This document shows positions 1 through 9,022 of a stretch of DNA of 64,000 nucleotides, one piece after another (within the stretch, counting starts at the first letter, position 1; every line of letters starts with the position of its first letter). Source of the stretch: an uncultured Collinsella sp. (GTDB lineage: Bacteria; Actinomycetota; Coriobacteriia; Coriobacteriales; Coriobacteriaceae); contig UQHW01000005.1 of the NCBI GenBank assembly GCA_900540935.1, forward strand, positions 1 to 64,000, read 5' to 3'. Below the pieces are notes generated by a model, which was not told the origin of the DNA, searched no databases, and saw only the letters and a list, made by a program, of their open reading frames with translations. The position numbers were made by a program, and so were the translations under genes.

Positions 1-122
1 ATCGGGACTTGCAGCGACGGACCTCAGGACGCTCTTACACCACGTCTGCGCGCGCCACCGCAACAGTACTCATATTTGGCATTTTTTGCCCACAGGGTCC
101 AAAACCATGCCCCAAAACACAA
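1..122. other. Left edge, no gene recognised
   Basis: No start, ribosome-binding site or recognisable protein end is visible in this stretch. Short frames run through it on the + strand but resemble no family I know. It could hold the end of a gene lying outside the window. Confidence 0.4.
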
Positions 123-150
123 AAGGAGGGGCCTCGTAAGGCCCCTCCTT
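123..150 (-). terminator. Rho-independent terminator of the APC permease gene
   Basis: A 12-bp perfect stem (123-134 with 139-150) closes a CGTA loop. Read on the - strand it is followed by TTTTG and a further T-rich stretch. It lies about 50 bp past the permease stop. Confidence 0.85.
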
Positions 151-197
151 AGGAAAGGGAATCGATTTATTCCACAGCCGTAGATTAATCCTAGCCG

Positions 198-1661
198 CTA
201 CTCCATCATGTCGAGGACGGAGGGGCGCAGCTCGCTCTCGGCGGCCTCGGGATCGGTCTCGCGCAGACGGTTGATATAGCGGTTGTACCACATCACGGCA
301 AGGCCCAGGAAGACAACCACACCGCCAACGTTGTAGACCAGCGTCAGCCACAGCGGCTGATCGAGCGGAATGGTGCCGCAGACAAGCACGAAGCAGAAGA
401 CCACAAGCAGGAATGCAGCAATGACCAGGCCAAAGGTACGCGAACCCATGCGGAAGCCACGGGGAGCAGCGTCGAAGTTCTTACGCAGCATAAAGTAGGC
501 AAGCAGGATCAGCAGCGGCGGGAGCAGAGCGGTGGCAGCCGTCATGTTGGTGACAATCATGAGCAGGTCGTCGAGGTTACCAGAGCCCAGGGCCGGGATG
601 ATCAGGATGGGGACGACGATGGCGAACTGCAGCCAAGCGGCGCGGGCAGGAATGCCATGCTCGTTGAGCTCGACGATCTTGCTACCAAAGACGCCCTTGG
701 GGATCTCGGTGAAGAACACCTTGATGGGAGCGGAGGTCCACATCATGAGGGAGCCCAGCGTAGCGGCGAGAAGGATCAGGCCGATGACGCGCGTAGACAC
801 TTCCATGGGAATGCCAAAGTGGGCAAAGACAGCGCCGAACACGTCGAAGATGCCGGTGGAGATGGCAACGCCGCCCTCGGGGATGAACAGGTTAACCAGC
901 AGCGAAGCGCCTGCATACAGAAGGCCGATGGTCAGGCCGGCGATAACGACGGTGCGCACGAAGGCCTTGACGCCACCCTTAAGGTCGTTAAGGAACACGC
1001 CGACAGACTCAGCGCCGCCAACGCCCTGGATGATCCAGGCAAGCGTACCGAAGAAGCCCCACGCAGTTGCGAAGTTGCTCATGTCGGGAGCCATGTTAGC
1101 GGGAGTAGGAGCCGTAGCGAACTCAACGCCGCCAAAGGCAGCAGCCAGGGACAGCAGGATGAACACGGCGGTCAGGCCGAGAGCCGCGGTCGAACCGAAG
1201 GAGGAAATGGAGCCGATCCACTTAGCGCCCTTGGTCGAAACCCACGTGGCGATAGCAAAGACGACGATCTCGATAATGGTGATCCACAGCTGCGAAAGCT
1301 CGGCGTTGGCACCAAAGAACACGTAGCTCGCGTAGATGATGACGTTGGGCAGGACGGACGCAAAGAAGAACAGGTTAACGAACCAGTAGCTAAATGCCGT
1401 CAGGAACGCCCAGCGGCCGCCCATCGAGGTCTTGACCCAGGCGTACACGCCCGACTCGGAGTCCTTGTTAAGGCCGACGAACTCGGCGGTAACCAGGGTA
1501 TAGGGGACAAAGTACAAAAGCGTGGCAAAGAAGAACGACGGCGCGGCTGCCAAGCCGATGGCCGCGTTGTTGTTGATGATGTTCTTGATACCGAACACGG
1601 CGGCGACCGTCATGCCCAGCAGAGCGAACGAACCAATCGTTCCTCGTTTTTCAGAGCTCAT
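198..1661 (-). CDS. APC-family amino acid permease, glutamate/GABA antiporter type
   Basis: This is an integral membrane amino-acid transporter of 487 residues with about 12 hydrophobic segments. The N-terminal GSFALLGMTVAAVFGIKNI stretch, the early GVYAWV motif and the overall length fit the APC superfamily, closest to the glutamate:GABA antiporter branch. The ATG at 1661 follows an AGGAGG-like site (AGGAGGGCTT) at normal spacing. The gene is monocistronic, with its own terminator at 123-150. The substrate cannot be told from sequence; an acid-resistance amino-acid antiporter is one possibility. Confidence 0.85.
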   Translation of the reverse strand: MSSEKRGTIGSFALLGMTVAAVFGIKNIINNNAAIGLAAAPSFFFATLLYFVPYTLVTAEFVGLNKDSESGVYAWVKTSMGGRWAFLTAFSYWFVNLFFFASVLPNVIIYASYVFFGANAELSQLWITIIEIVVFAIATWVSTKGAKWIGSISSFGSTAALGLTAVFILLSLAAAFGGVEFATAPTPANMAPDMSNFATAWGFFGTLAWIIQGVGGAESVGVFLNDLKGGVKAFVRTVVIAGLTIGLLYAGASLLVNLFIPEGGVAISTGIFDVFGAVFAHFGIPMEVSTRVIGLILLAATLGSLMMWTSAPIKVFFTEIPKGVFGSKIVELNEHGIPARAAWLQFAIVVPILIIPALGSGNLDDLLMIVTNMTAATALLPPLLILLAYFMLRKNFDAAPRGFRMGSRTFGLVIAAFLLVVFCFVLVCGTIPLDQPLWLTLVYNVGGVVVFLGLAVMWYNRYINRLRETDPEAAESELRPSVLDMME

Positions 1662-1814
1662 AAGCCCTCCTAATCATCCGTTATATCTCATCTAAAACCG
1701 TCCGGGCTGCAAGCGCAATCGTGGACGGCGCACCTGCTAAGGGGAATGGGGAAAAGGGAGTCAACAAAGCCATCCCCCTTAACGGCGCGAAGCAAACGTC
1801 CAAACGGACGAATA

Positions 1815-2270
1815 CTACTTGTTGGAGAAGGAATAACCTTCGACCGTCACGTGCAGTACCACGACGCGGGGATCCGAAGCCTCGGCGATAACACGGTAAG
1901 CCTCGTCGATCTCGACGACGGCAACGCCGCCGGCGGGAATCGTCACGGTTTCCCCCGCCCCCTCAAAGCGCTCGCGATCATCGATATCGCTGTAAGCGCG
2001 GGTGCAGGTGAGGCCTGCCTTGGGGGCAACCTCGACGGTCAGGTCGCCGTCGAGCGGAGCGAGCACGGCATGGTAGCGACGGTGACCGACCAGATCGGCG
2101 GTTGCGGCCTCGCGGGCATAGACCCACCAGTACACCAACGAGTCGCCGATGGAGTAAGCCACGTCGTGCTGTAGGTCGGCAACGCCATCGAGCGCCTGGC
2201 CGGTGCGCATCCACTTCTTGACGGACTTCATCTGAGCGTCGAAATCGGCGCGCGAGTTAAAGACATGCAT
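1815..2270 (-). CDS. ebgC: Beta-galactosidase small subunit, EbgC/YhcH type
   Basis: A 151-residue protein of the YhcH/YjgK/YiaL beta-barrel family, matching EbgC in length (about 150) and in its place just after ebgA. In Escherichia coli EbgC is required for full activity of the EbgA enzyme; that role is inferred here. The conserved family stretches HRRYHAVL and the acidic VEIDEAYRV segment are present. Its ATG at 2270 lies 3 bp past the ebgA stop, so the two genes are co-transcribed and probably translationally coupled. A weak palindrome, CGTCC-N4-GGACG (1798-1811), lies downstream. Confidence 0.85.
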   Translation of the reverse strand: MHVFNSRADFDAQMKSVKKWMRTGQALDGVADLQHDVAYSIGDSLVYWWVYAREAATADLVGHRRYHAVLAPLDGDLTVEVAPKAGLTCTRAYSDIDDRERFEGAGETVTIPAGGVAVVEIDEAYRVIAEASDPRVVVLHVTVEGYSFSNK

Positions 2271-2273
2271 GGC

Positions 2274-5200
2274 TTATGCCTCCTTAATGGGTGCCAGCGC
2301 CTGAGCCAGATCGGCAGACGTCAGCGGTCGCAGGGACACCTCAAAGCTGAAGCTCTCAAAACGGGTGCGATAGGAATCGAGCACCTCGGAACCCCAAGAG
2401 TTCGAGCCAAGGCCGAGCAACTGGTCGTTGATGTTGACCGTGACCGTATCGCCCTTGACAAGGTCGTAGACGTGCTTGGCGTTATCGATGGCCTCGCAGC
2501 TATAGGGCCATGCCGAGAACGAGAACGGGTTGGAAGCGGCGTCGCTCGGACGCGTCACGACCAGACCGTCACCGTGGCTAGAGCGCAGGGCAACCCAGCG
2601 GGTACCCTCGCGGTTGGCGCAGTCCTGAGGCATAACGTAGGGCGTGAACATATCGTCGACCGCGGTGCGGTAATGACCGACCGGGTTGGCGCGCAGCGAG
2701 TCCGGATAGTTCTCGCCCGGGCCGTGGCCATACCACTCGACGGCGCGATCGCAACCGGGGACCTCGAAGGAGATGCCGATGCGCGGGATGATGTCCGAAT
2801 AGTCACCGTAGGGCTCGCCGGAAACCTTGAGGTCAACGCGACCGCTCGGAAGCACGGTGTAGACAAGCTCGACGCGCATGCCGAACGCGCGGACGGGAGG
2901 AGCGATACGCTGGCTCACGGTAACGACGACCGCATTGCCGTCCTGCTTCCAAGAAACCTTGCGGGTAGACGTCTGCATCACATCGATGAAGTTGTCCTTC
3001 CACAGTGAGTCATACTCCTGGGCGTGGTTATCGACGAGCGGATGCCAAAAACCAACCTGGGGACCAGAGGCCATGACGTCGCGACCGGATGCCTTCCACT
3101 CGCTCACGGTACCGTTTACCTTGCTGAAGGTCAGCTCGCCGTTGAGGGAGTGAATGTGGATCTCCTGCTCGGTCTCCTCGACCGTAAGCTCAGGACGAGC
3201 GGGGGCGACGATGGCCGGCGCTGGATGGTTTGCGATGGCAAACTGGCTTGCGCCCAGCTGGAACATCGGCTCGCACCAGACGTGAGCGGCCATGGTGTAG
3301 GCGCGCACAGTCAGCAGGGTCTCGCCTACCGCGGCCTCGTGAATCACCAGCGGAAGCTGGACGGACTCACCGGGGGCAACCGCACCGGGCATGAGCGTCT
3401 TGCGGCAGACCACGTCACCGTCCACCAGGGTCTCAGCCGACAGGCAAACATCCTCGAGGGTGGTAAACCAACGCTTGTTAGTGACAGTCAGCTCGCCTGC
3501 CTCGGCGTCATAAGCCATGCGAACCGGGCAGATGACCTGGCCATACTCAGTGAGGCCCGGGCTCGGCTGCTGCCAGGGGAACACCATGCCATCGATGCAG
3601 AAGTTGCTGTTGTTGGGGTAATCGCCGTTGTCGCCGCCGTACATATCGTAGGCAACGCCGTCCTCGGTCACAGCAGCCAAACCGTGGTCGCACCATTCCC
3701 AGATAAACTGGCCTTGGATGCAATCCCAGCGATCGAAGACCTCCTGATACTCGGACAGGCCTCCGGGGCCGTTGCCCATGGAGTGACCGTACTCGCAGTT
3801 GATGCGCGGCTTGGGGAATGGATGCTCACCAAAGTCGTTCATCTGCGACACGCGGGAGTACATCGTGGAAATGACATCGACGGTATCGGCGTTGCGGTCC
3901 TCCTCGTAATGGACCGGACGACCATCGAGCTCGTGAGCCTTGGCGTACATCGCGCGGATGTTGCAGCCATAGCCGCTCTCGTTGCCCATCGACCACATAA
4001 TGATGCAGGCGTGGTTGCGCTCCTGCATCACCAGGCGCTCGATGCGGTCGACGTAGGCCGGCTCCCATGCCGGGTCGTCGGTGACCAGGGCGATATTGCC
4101 GATATTCTCGAAGCCATGGCTCTCCATATCGGTCTCGGCGACCAGCATGATACCGTATTCGTCGCACAGCTCGTAAAAGCGCGGGTCGTTGGCGTAGTGG
4201 GACGTGCGCACCGCGTTGATGTTGTGCTGCTTCATGAGCTCCAGGTCGCGGCGCATGCGATCGAGGCCCACGGCGCGGCCCTTGTGATCGTCGTGATCGT
4301 GGCGGTTGACGCCATGCATCTTAAAGTAAGTGCCGTTGAGGTAGATATGATTGTCCTCGACCGTCACCTCGGCAAGACCCTGGCGATGCGGGACGTACTC
4401 GCTGACCTGGTCACCGTCGTAGACCTCAAACGTAAGGTCATAGAGGAAGGGGTCCTCGGGATTCCAGAAGTGGGCATCGGTCACGCTGCACTCGGCATGG
4501 CCGTCGACGCACTCGCCCGTAGCCACCACGTTCTCGCCATCGCTGAGCGTAAACACGACGCGGGAAGCGCCCTCGGCCACCGTATCGAGCGTAATCAGAG
4601 CGGCATCGCCCTCGCGGTGCGTGCGGAACCTAAAGTCGACCAGGTGTGCGGCGGGACGCTGCATAAGGTACACATCGCGGAAGATGCCCGATGCCCACCA
4701 CATGTCTTGGTCCTCGATATAGCTACCATCGCTGTACTGCAGAACCTTGACCGCAAACAGGTTGTCACCCTCGACAAGCGCGTCGGTCACGTCGAACTCG
4801 GCAGACAGGCGCGAGCCCTTGGTCATGCCGATAAACTTGCCGTTGACGTACAGCTCGCCATAGCTCTCGATGCCGTCAAAGCGAATGATCTCGCGAGCGC
4901 CGGCAGGCACGGCGGGAAGATTGACGATGCGCTGGTACACGCCCGTGGGATCGTCAGAGGGAACGAACGGCTGATCCACCGGGAACGGGAAACCCTCGTC
5001 GGTGTAGGCAAGGTTGCCATAGCCGTCTACCTGCCACAGGTGCGGAACCTCCACGTGATCCCACTCGGGCTCGTACGTGGAAAGCTCCTCGTTAGAGACG
5101 GCAGCAGGCCCCTCAAAGAGGCGGAACTGCCACGAGCCGGACAGCTGGACAAACCCGCGCGACAGCTCGCGGCTGTACGTAGCGGCGAGATCGGCGGTCT

Positions 5201-5282
5201 CGTAACCCATAAAGTACGCATGGGGTGCCAGGCGGTTCCTGTGGGTGAGCGCTTGGTTTTCCCAATCGTTAATGGCGTCCAT
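2274..5282 (-). CDS. ebgA: Beta-galactosidase large subunit, GH2 family (EbgA/LacZ type)
   Basis: A 1002-residue glycoside hydrolase family 2 enzyme that hydrolyses beta-D-galactosides in the cytosol. Domain order is the usual one: N-terminal jelly roll (about 30-210), Ig-like domain, TIM barrel (about 320-600), then C-terminal beta-sandwich domains (the Bgal small chain). Catalytic residues are visible: acid/base Glu435 in MGNESGYG and nucleophile Glu497 in NCEYGHSMGN; the NAVRTSHYANDP motif is intact. It has no signal peptide. It is first in an operon with ebgC, behind a promoter carrying three palindromic operators and opposite a LacI-type regulator. Whether lactose or another galactoside is the natural substrate is not shown. 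Confidence 0.95.
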   Translation of the reverse strand: MDAINDWENQALTHRNRLAPHAYFMGYETADLAATYSRELSRGFVQLSGSWQFRLFEGPAAVSNEELSTYEPEWDHVEVPHLWQVDGYGNLAYTDEGFPFPVDQPFVPSDDPTGVYQRIVNLPAVPAGAREIIRFDGIESYGELYVNGKFIGMTKGSRLSAEFDVTDALVEGDNLFAVKVLQYSDGSYIEDQDMWWASGIFRDVYLMQRPAAHLVDFRFRTHREGDAALITLDTVAEGASRVVFTLSDGENVVATGECVDGHAECSVTDAHFWNPEDPFLYDLTFEVYDGDQVSEYVPHRQGLAEVTVEDNHIYLNGTYFKMHGVNRHDHDDHKGRAVGLDRMRRDLELMKQHNINAVRTSHYANDPRFYELCDEYGIMLVAETDMESHGFENIGNIALVTDDPAWEPAYVDRIERLVMQERNHACIIMWSMGNESGYGCNIRAMYAKAHELDGRPVHYEEDRNADTVDVISTMYSRVSQMNDFGEHPFPKPRINCEYGHSMGNGPGGLSEYQEVFDRWDCIQGQFIWEWCDHGLAAVTEDGVAYDMYGGDNGDYPNNSNFCIDGMVFPWQQPSPGLTEYGQVICPVRMAYDAEAGELTVTNKRWFTTLEDVCLSAETLVDGDVVCRKTLMPGAVAPGESVQLPLVIHEAAVGETLLTVRAYTMAAHVWCEPMFQLGASQFAIANHPAPAIVAPARPELTVEETEQEIHIHSLNGELTFSKVNGTVSEWKASGRDVMASGPQVGFWHPLVDNHAQEYDSLWKDNFIDVMQTSTRKVSWKQDGNAVVVTVSQRIAPPVRAFGMRVELVYTVLPSGRVDLKVSGEPYGDYSDIIPRIGISFEVPGCDRAVEWYGHGPGENYPDSLRANPVGHYRTAVDDMFTPYVMPQDCANREGTRWVALRSSHGDGLVVTRPSDAASNPFSFSAWPYSCEAIDNAKHVYDLVKGDTVTVNINDQLLGLGSNSWGSEVLDSYRTRFESFSFEVSLRPLTSADLAQALAPIKEA

Positions 5283-5317
5283 GGTGATGCTCCTTCGTCA
5301 TCGTAGTGATTCTTGTG

Positions 5318-5414
5318 CAACCGGTTGTCCTTATCTTACGGGCGATGCAAAATACTGTGCAACCGGTTGTCCGCTGAACGGTCGATTTGGTCGGGTTAAC
5401 GGTGCAACCGGTTG
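5318..5414. promoter_or_regulatory. Three tandem LacI-type operators upstream of ebgA
   Basis: The perfect palindrome CAACCGGTTG occurs at 5318-5327, 5360-5369 and 5405-5414, each within the longer match TGCAACCGGTTGT. Centre spacing is 42 and 45 bp, near four helical turns, so bound dimers would lie roughly on one face of the DNA and could loop. A central CG dyad is typical of LacI/GalR-family operators. A partial half-site follows at 5415-5421. The divergent regulator gene at 5657 is the obvious binder. Confidence 0.85.
5333..5362 (-). promoter_or_regulatory. Predicted ebgA promoter
   Basis: On the - strand a -35-like TTGCAC (5357-5362) and a -10-like TAAGAT (5333-5338) are 18 bp apart. 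The -35 box lies partly inside the middle operator, and the next operator covers the expected transcription start. Confidence 0.6.
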
Positions 5415-5656
5415 TACAACCGCGACACTTATGTCACCCTGAGTATCGAAACTCAGCGCAAGACATCGTTTAAGCTCGTAGGCAACCGCCACGCCCGCTG
5501 ATATCTCACCCATACGAGACGTATTCGATTGCGGCTTGGTTGCAAAACGACACCGGTCACCGGATATCATGAACGCTGTTCAGGCGCACTATAGTAAGCT
5601 GTATCCGCACCAGCCCGTATCAGCGACAACATCGACCGCATTCTCCAGGAGACGCC

Positions 5657-6673
5657 ATGACCCAACCAGTTCGCACCGCACCTACGCTTGCCGAGGTTGC
5701 CGCAGCTGCCGGCGTGTCGCGCTCCACGGCATCGCGCGCCCTCAACGATTCGCCCCGCATTAGCGAGGAAACCAAAAAGCGCGTCCGCGCGGCGGCCAAG
5801 GAAGTCAATTTTGTCCCCAACGCTCGTGGCCGAGCGCTCGCTGTCGGGCGCACGGAAATCATCGCCGTGCTCGTGACCGAGCCCCTGAGTGAACTCTTCA
5901 GCGACCCCACCTATAGCGAGTTTTTGAGCGGCATTACCGAGGAACTGTCGAAGTCGTCCTATCTGCCCGTTATCTTGCAGGCGTCTTCTACGCATGAGCG
6001 CAACCGCGCGCGCGAGCACTTTGAGCGCCGCTCGTTCGACGCCGTGATCAACGTCTCCCCCTACAAGGGCAGCGAGCTGCTCGAGGTGCTGCGCGAGCTG
6101 GGCGTACCCACCGTGTTGTGCGGCCAGCTCGAGGGCCACCCCTATCGCGATGTGTTCTCGACGGTCTACTCTGACGACGAAGAGGGCGGACACTTTGCGG
6201 CACTCGCCATGAAGGAACGCGGGCGCAAAGATATCGTCGCCGTGTTGGGACCGCAAGACAACCCCGCTGTTGTCGACCGCCTGCGCGGCTACCGTGCCGT
6301 CTTGGGCGAAGACCTCCCAGACGCAAACGTTATCTATACCGGCTGGAACAACGGAGACGGCTATCAGGCCATGCACCAGATCCTCGCGCGCGAGATTGCT
6401 TTCGATGGCGTGCTCTGCGGATCGGACCGTATCGCGGCTGGCGTCATCACCGCACTCAACGAGGCAGGCCTATCCGTTCCGGCGGACGTTTCTGTCGTCG
6501 GCTTCGACGATCACGAGATTGCGACGCGCTGCGTCCCCGCACTCACGACCGTCCGCCAGCCCCTGCGCGAAGAAGGCCACATGGCCGCCAACATTGCGCT
6601 CGACATGATCAAGGGTGCCGAGCCCACCACCTCCGTGATGCACATGCAGCTGATCCAGAGAGACTCGCTATAA
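5657..6673 (+). CDS. LacI-family transcriptional regulator of the ebg operon
   Basis: A 338-residue LacI/GalR-type regulator. The N-terminal helix-turn-helix (about residues 8-40) contains AAAAGVSRSTASRALND and the hinge follows near residue 50. The rest is a periplasmic-binding-protein-like sugar-sensing domain, with the usual VVGFDDHEIA segment close to the C-terminus. The ATG at 5657 follows AGGAGA. It is divergent from ebgA with the three operators between them, so it probably represses ebgCA until a galactoside-derived ligand binds. The target assignment is inference from position. Confidence 0.9.
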   Translation: MTQPVRTAPTLAEVAAAAGVSRSTASRALNDSPRISEETKKRVRAAAKEVNFVPNARGRALAVGRTEIIAVLVTEPLSELFSDPTYSEFLSGITEELSKSSYLPVILQASSTHERNRAREHFERRSFDAVINVSPYKGSELLEVLRELGVPTVLCGQLEGHPYRDVFSTVYSDDEEGGHFAALAMKERGRKDIVAVLGPQDNPAVVDRLRGYRAVLGEDLPDANVIYTGWNNGDGYQAMHQILAREIAFDGVLCGSDRIAAGVITALNEAGLSVPADVSVVGFDDHEIATRCVPALTTVRQPLREEGHMAANIALDMIKGAEPTTSVMHMQLIQRDSL

Positions 6674-6683
6674 GAAACTGGGG

Positions 6684-6719
6684 CAGGCTTTCCGCCAGAC
6701 AGTTGTTGCGGAAAGCCTG
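6684..6719 (+). terminator. Hairpin after the LacI-type gene, probable terminator
   Basis: A 12-bp perfect stem (6684-6695 with 6708-6719) with a 12-nt loop begins 11 bp past the stop and is followed by TTCCGTTTT. It is also the first of three similar hairpins in this gap. Confidence 0.6.
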
Positions 6720-6740
6720 TTCCGTTTTGAGCGCTCATTC

Positions 6741-6848
6741 TGGGACACAGGTTCCGTTAGACAGCTCAATCGGAAACTGTGCCCCATTATTATGCCGAAT
6801 TCTGGGGCACGCTTTCCCAGAGGACCCCCTTTGGGAAATCGCGACCCA
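6741..6848. repeat. Two further related hairpins of the TGGGGCAC/TTTCC family
   Basis: Arms 6741-6756 and 6771-6786 match at about 14 of 16 positions; arms 6803-6822 and 6829-6848 at about 16 of 20. Both share a TGGGnCAC...TTCC arm with the hairpin at 6684-6719 and with one at 56759-56804. The rest of the 6674-6920 gap holds no gene. Confidence 0.7.
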
Positions 6849-6920
6849 TTCTGGACGCAGATTCCGGGATGCGCTTTCCGCGACGCCCGATCACCCTATG
6901 CTCTCACAACCTCGACGCAT

Positions 6921-6953
6921 AAAAAACGAGGGAAGGCACGCGTCCTTCCCTCG
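6921..6953 (-). terminator. Rho-independent terminator of aspS
   Basis: A 10-bp stem (6927-6936 with 6944-6953), read on the - strand, is followed directly by six T residues (6921-6926). Confidence 0.9.
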
Positions 6954-6978
6954 CTGCGGGCAGTATGTAGCCACTCGC

Positions 6979-8766
6979 CTACATCAGGCGCAGACTGACG
7001 TCCTTGAGCTGGGCGCCGGAAACGGCACTCGGAGCACCCGACATAAGATCGGAGCCGCTGGCCGTCTTGGGGAACGCCATGACGTCGCGGATGGAGTCGG
7101 AGCCGGTAAGCAGCATGCACACGCGGTCCAAGCCCAGAGCAAAACCGCCCATCGGGGGCGCACCAAACTTGAGCGCCTCCATGAGGAAGCCAAACTGAGA
7201 CTCGGCGCGCTCCTCGGTAAAGCCCAGGAGCTTGAGCATGGACATCTGCATCTCGGCGTTGTGGATACGCATGCCGCCGCCGCCGGCCTCAAAGCCGTCC
7301 ATGACAAAGTCGTAGGTGCAAGAACCGGCTGCCAACGGGTCGGCCTCGATCTTGGCGATGTCGGTCTCGGTCGGCAGGGTGAAGGGCTGGTGCTCGGCAG
7401 CGTAGGCCTTGCGGTCCTCGTCCCAATGGAACAGCGGGAAGTTGACGACCCACAGGAAGTCGTGACCCTCACGCTTGATCTCGAGTGCGTTGGCCATGTG
7501 CGAACGCATGCCGCCCAGGATCTCGTCGGAGAGCAGGCGCGGGCCGGCGGCGAACATCACAAGGTCGCCGGGCTCGACGTCCATGCGCTCGCGCAGAGCG
7601 GCCATCTCCTCGTCCGAGAAGAACTTGACGATGGGGCTGTTGATGGAGCCGTCCTCACGGAAGGCGATCCAGGCCAGGCCCTTGGCGCCAAACGTGGAAG
7701 CCACCCCGGCGAGCTTATCGATCTTGGCACGTGCCCAGGCACCGGCGCCCTTGGCGTTGATGGCCTTGACGACAGAGCCCTCCTCATTTGCGGCGGTCGC
7801 GAAGACCTTGAACTTGGAGTTGGCAAAAATGTCGGTCAGGTCGACCAGGTGCATGCCATAGCGGGTATCGGGCTTGTCGGAGCCATAGGTGTCCATGGCA
7901 TCCCAGTAGTTCATGCGACGCAGCGGCGTGGGCATCTCGACACCCATGCGGCCGAAGGCATCGGCAAGAACCTCTTCGAGCGCGCTCATGACATCGTTCT
8001 GGTCCACGAAGGACATCTCGATATCGACCTGGGTGAACTCGGGCTGACGGTCGGCACGCAGGTCCTCGTCGCGGAAGCACTTGGCAACCTGGTAGTAGCG
8101 CTCGACGCCACCGACCATGAGCAGCTGCTTCAGAAGCTGCGGGGACTGCGGCAGAGCGTAGAAGTTGCCCGGCTGGATGCGGCTGGGGACGATGAAGTCG
8201 CGGGCGCCCTCGGGCGTGGACTTGAACAGGGAGGGCGTCTCGACCTCCATGAACTCACGGTTGTGCAGCGCCTCGCGAATGGCAAAGGTAAAGTCGGAGC
8301 GCAGCTTGAGGTTTGCCATCATCTCGGGACGACGGAGGTCCAGATAGCGATAGCGCAGACGGGTGTCCTCGCTGGTCTCGATGCCGTCCTCGATCTGGAA
8401 CGGCGGGGTGACGGAAGTGTTGAGCACCTCGGCGTGGTCGGTCAGGACCTCGATCTCGCCGGTCGCGAGCTTGGCGTTGGTGGTCTCCTCGCCACGGGAG
8501 CGCACGACGCCGTGGATCTTGATAGGCCACTCGGGACGCATGGTCTCGGCAATCTTAAAGGCGTCGCCGTCGGAGTGCTCGGGGTCGAAGGTGAGCTGCG
8601 TGATGCCCTCGCGGTCGCGAAGGTCGCAGAAAATAAGGCCGCCGTGATCGCGGCGACGGCTCACCCAACCGGTGAGGGTGACCTCTTCGCCCACGTTCTC
8701 GCGGCGAAGCTCGCCGCAGGTACGGGTGTGCATGGAATGCTCGTCGATGGGACGGGTCTGGCTCAT
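6979..8766 (-). CDS. aspS: Aspartate--tRNA ligase
   Basis: A class II aminoacyl-tRNA synthetase of 595 residues, the normal size for the bacterial form with a GAD insertion. It charges tRNA-Asp with aspartate in the cytosol. Visible features are the N-terminal OB-fold anticodon-binding domain (LTGWVSRRRDHGG), motif 2 (FRDEDLRADRQPEFTQVD) and motif 3 near the C-terminus (GFALGLDRVCMLL). The ATG at 8766 follows GGAGG at 9-nt spacing. The gene stands alone with its own terminator. In many Gram-positive genomes hisS lies beside aspS; here hisS is about 10 kb away. Confidence 0.97.
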   Translation of the reverse strand: MSQTRPIDEHSMHTRTCGELRRENVGEEVTLTGWVSRRRDHGGLIFCDLRDREGITQLTFDPEHSDGDAFKIAETMRPEWPIKIHGVVRSRGEETTNAKLATGEIEVLTDHAEVLNTSVTPPFQIEDGIETSEDTRLRYRYLDLRRPEMMANLKLRSDFTFAIREALHNREFMEVETPSLFKSTPEGARDFIVPSRIQPGNFYALPQSPQLLKQLLMVGGVERYYQVAKCFRDEDLRADRQPEFTQVDIEMSFVDQNDVMSALEEVLADAFGRMGVEMPTPLRRMNYWDAMDTYGSDKPDTRYGMHLVDLTDIFANSKFKVFATAANEEGSVVKAINAKGAGAWARAKIDKLAGVASTFGAKGLAWIAFREDGSINSPIVKFFSDEEMAALRERMDVEPGDLVMFAAGPRLLSDEILGGMRSHMANALEIKREGHDFLWVVNFPLFHWDEDRKAYAAEHQPFTLPTETDIAKIEADPLAAGSCTYDFVMDGFEAGGGGMRIHNAEMQMSMLKLLGFTEERAESQFGFLMEALKFGAPPMGGFALGLDRVCMLLTGSDSIRDVMAFPKTASGSDLMSGAPSAVSGAQLKDVSLRLM

Positions 8767-9022
8767 ACCAGTGATCCTCCTTTATGGATCTGTGCCGCCC
8801 CGTGTCGTTCCGGGCGGCGTCGTACAGATTTGCCCAGCCTGCGTAAACCGCGCAGCCAGACATGGCGTTCTATCTTATCGCACCTGTGTCGATGTGCCGC
8901 GGAAAAGTAGCTCCTGCCCAAAGACTTGACGGAGACGAAACAATTGCCGCACCGTGGCCGTCGCCAAGGCGCGCCCCGTGCGACAATGTGCCCCAACACA
9001 ACCGCACTCGGAAAGGCCCGTC

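Noticed and set aside
3024..5306. 760-codon open frame opposite ebgA
   Set aside because: A shadow of the beta-galactosidase gene with no supporting signals.
6703..8910. 735-codon open frame opposite aspS
   Set aside because: A shadow of aspS; it begins within a hairpin repeat.
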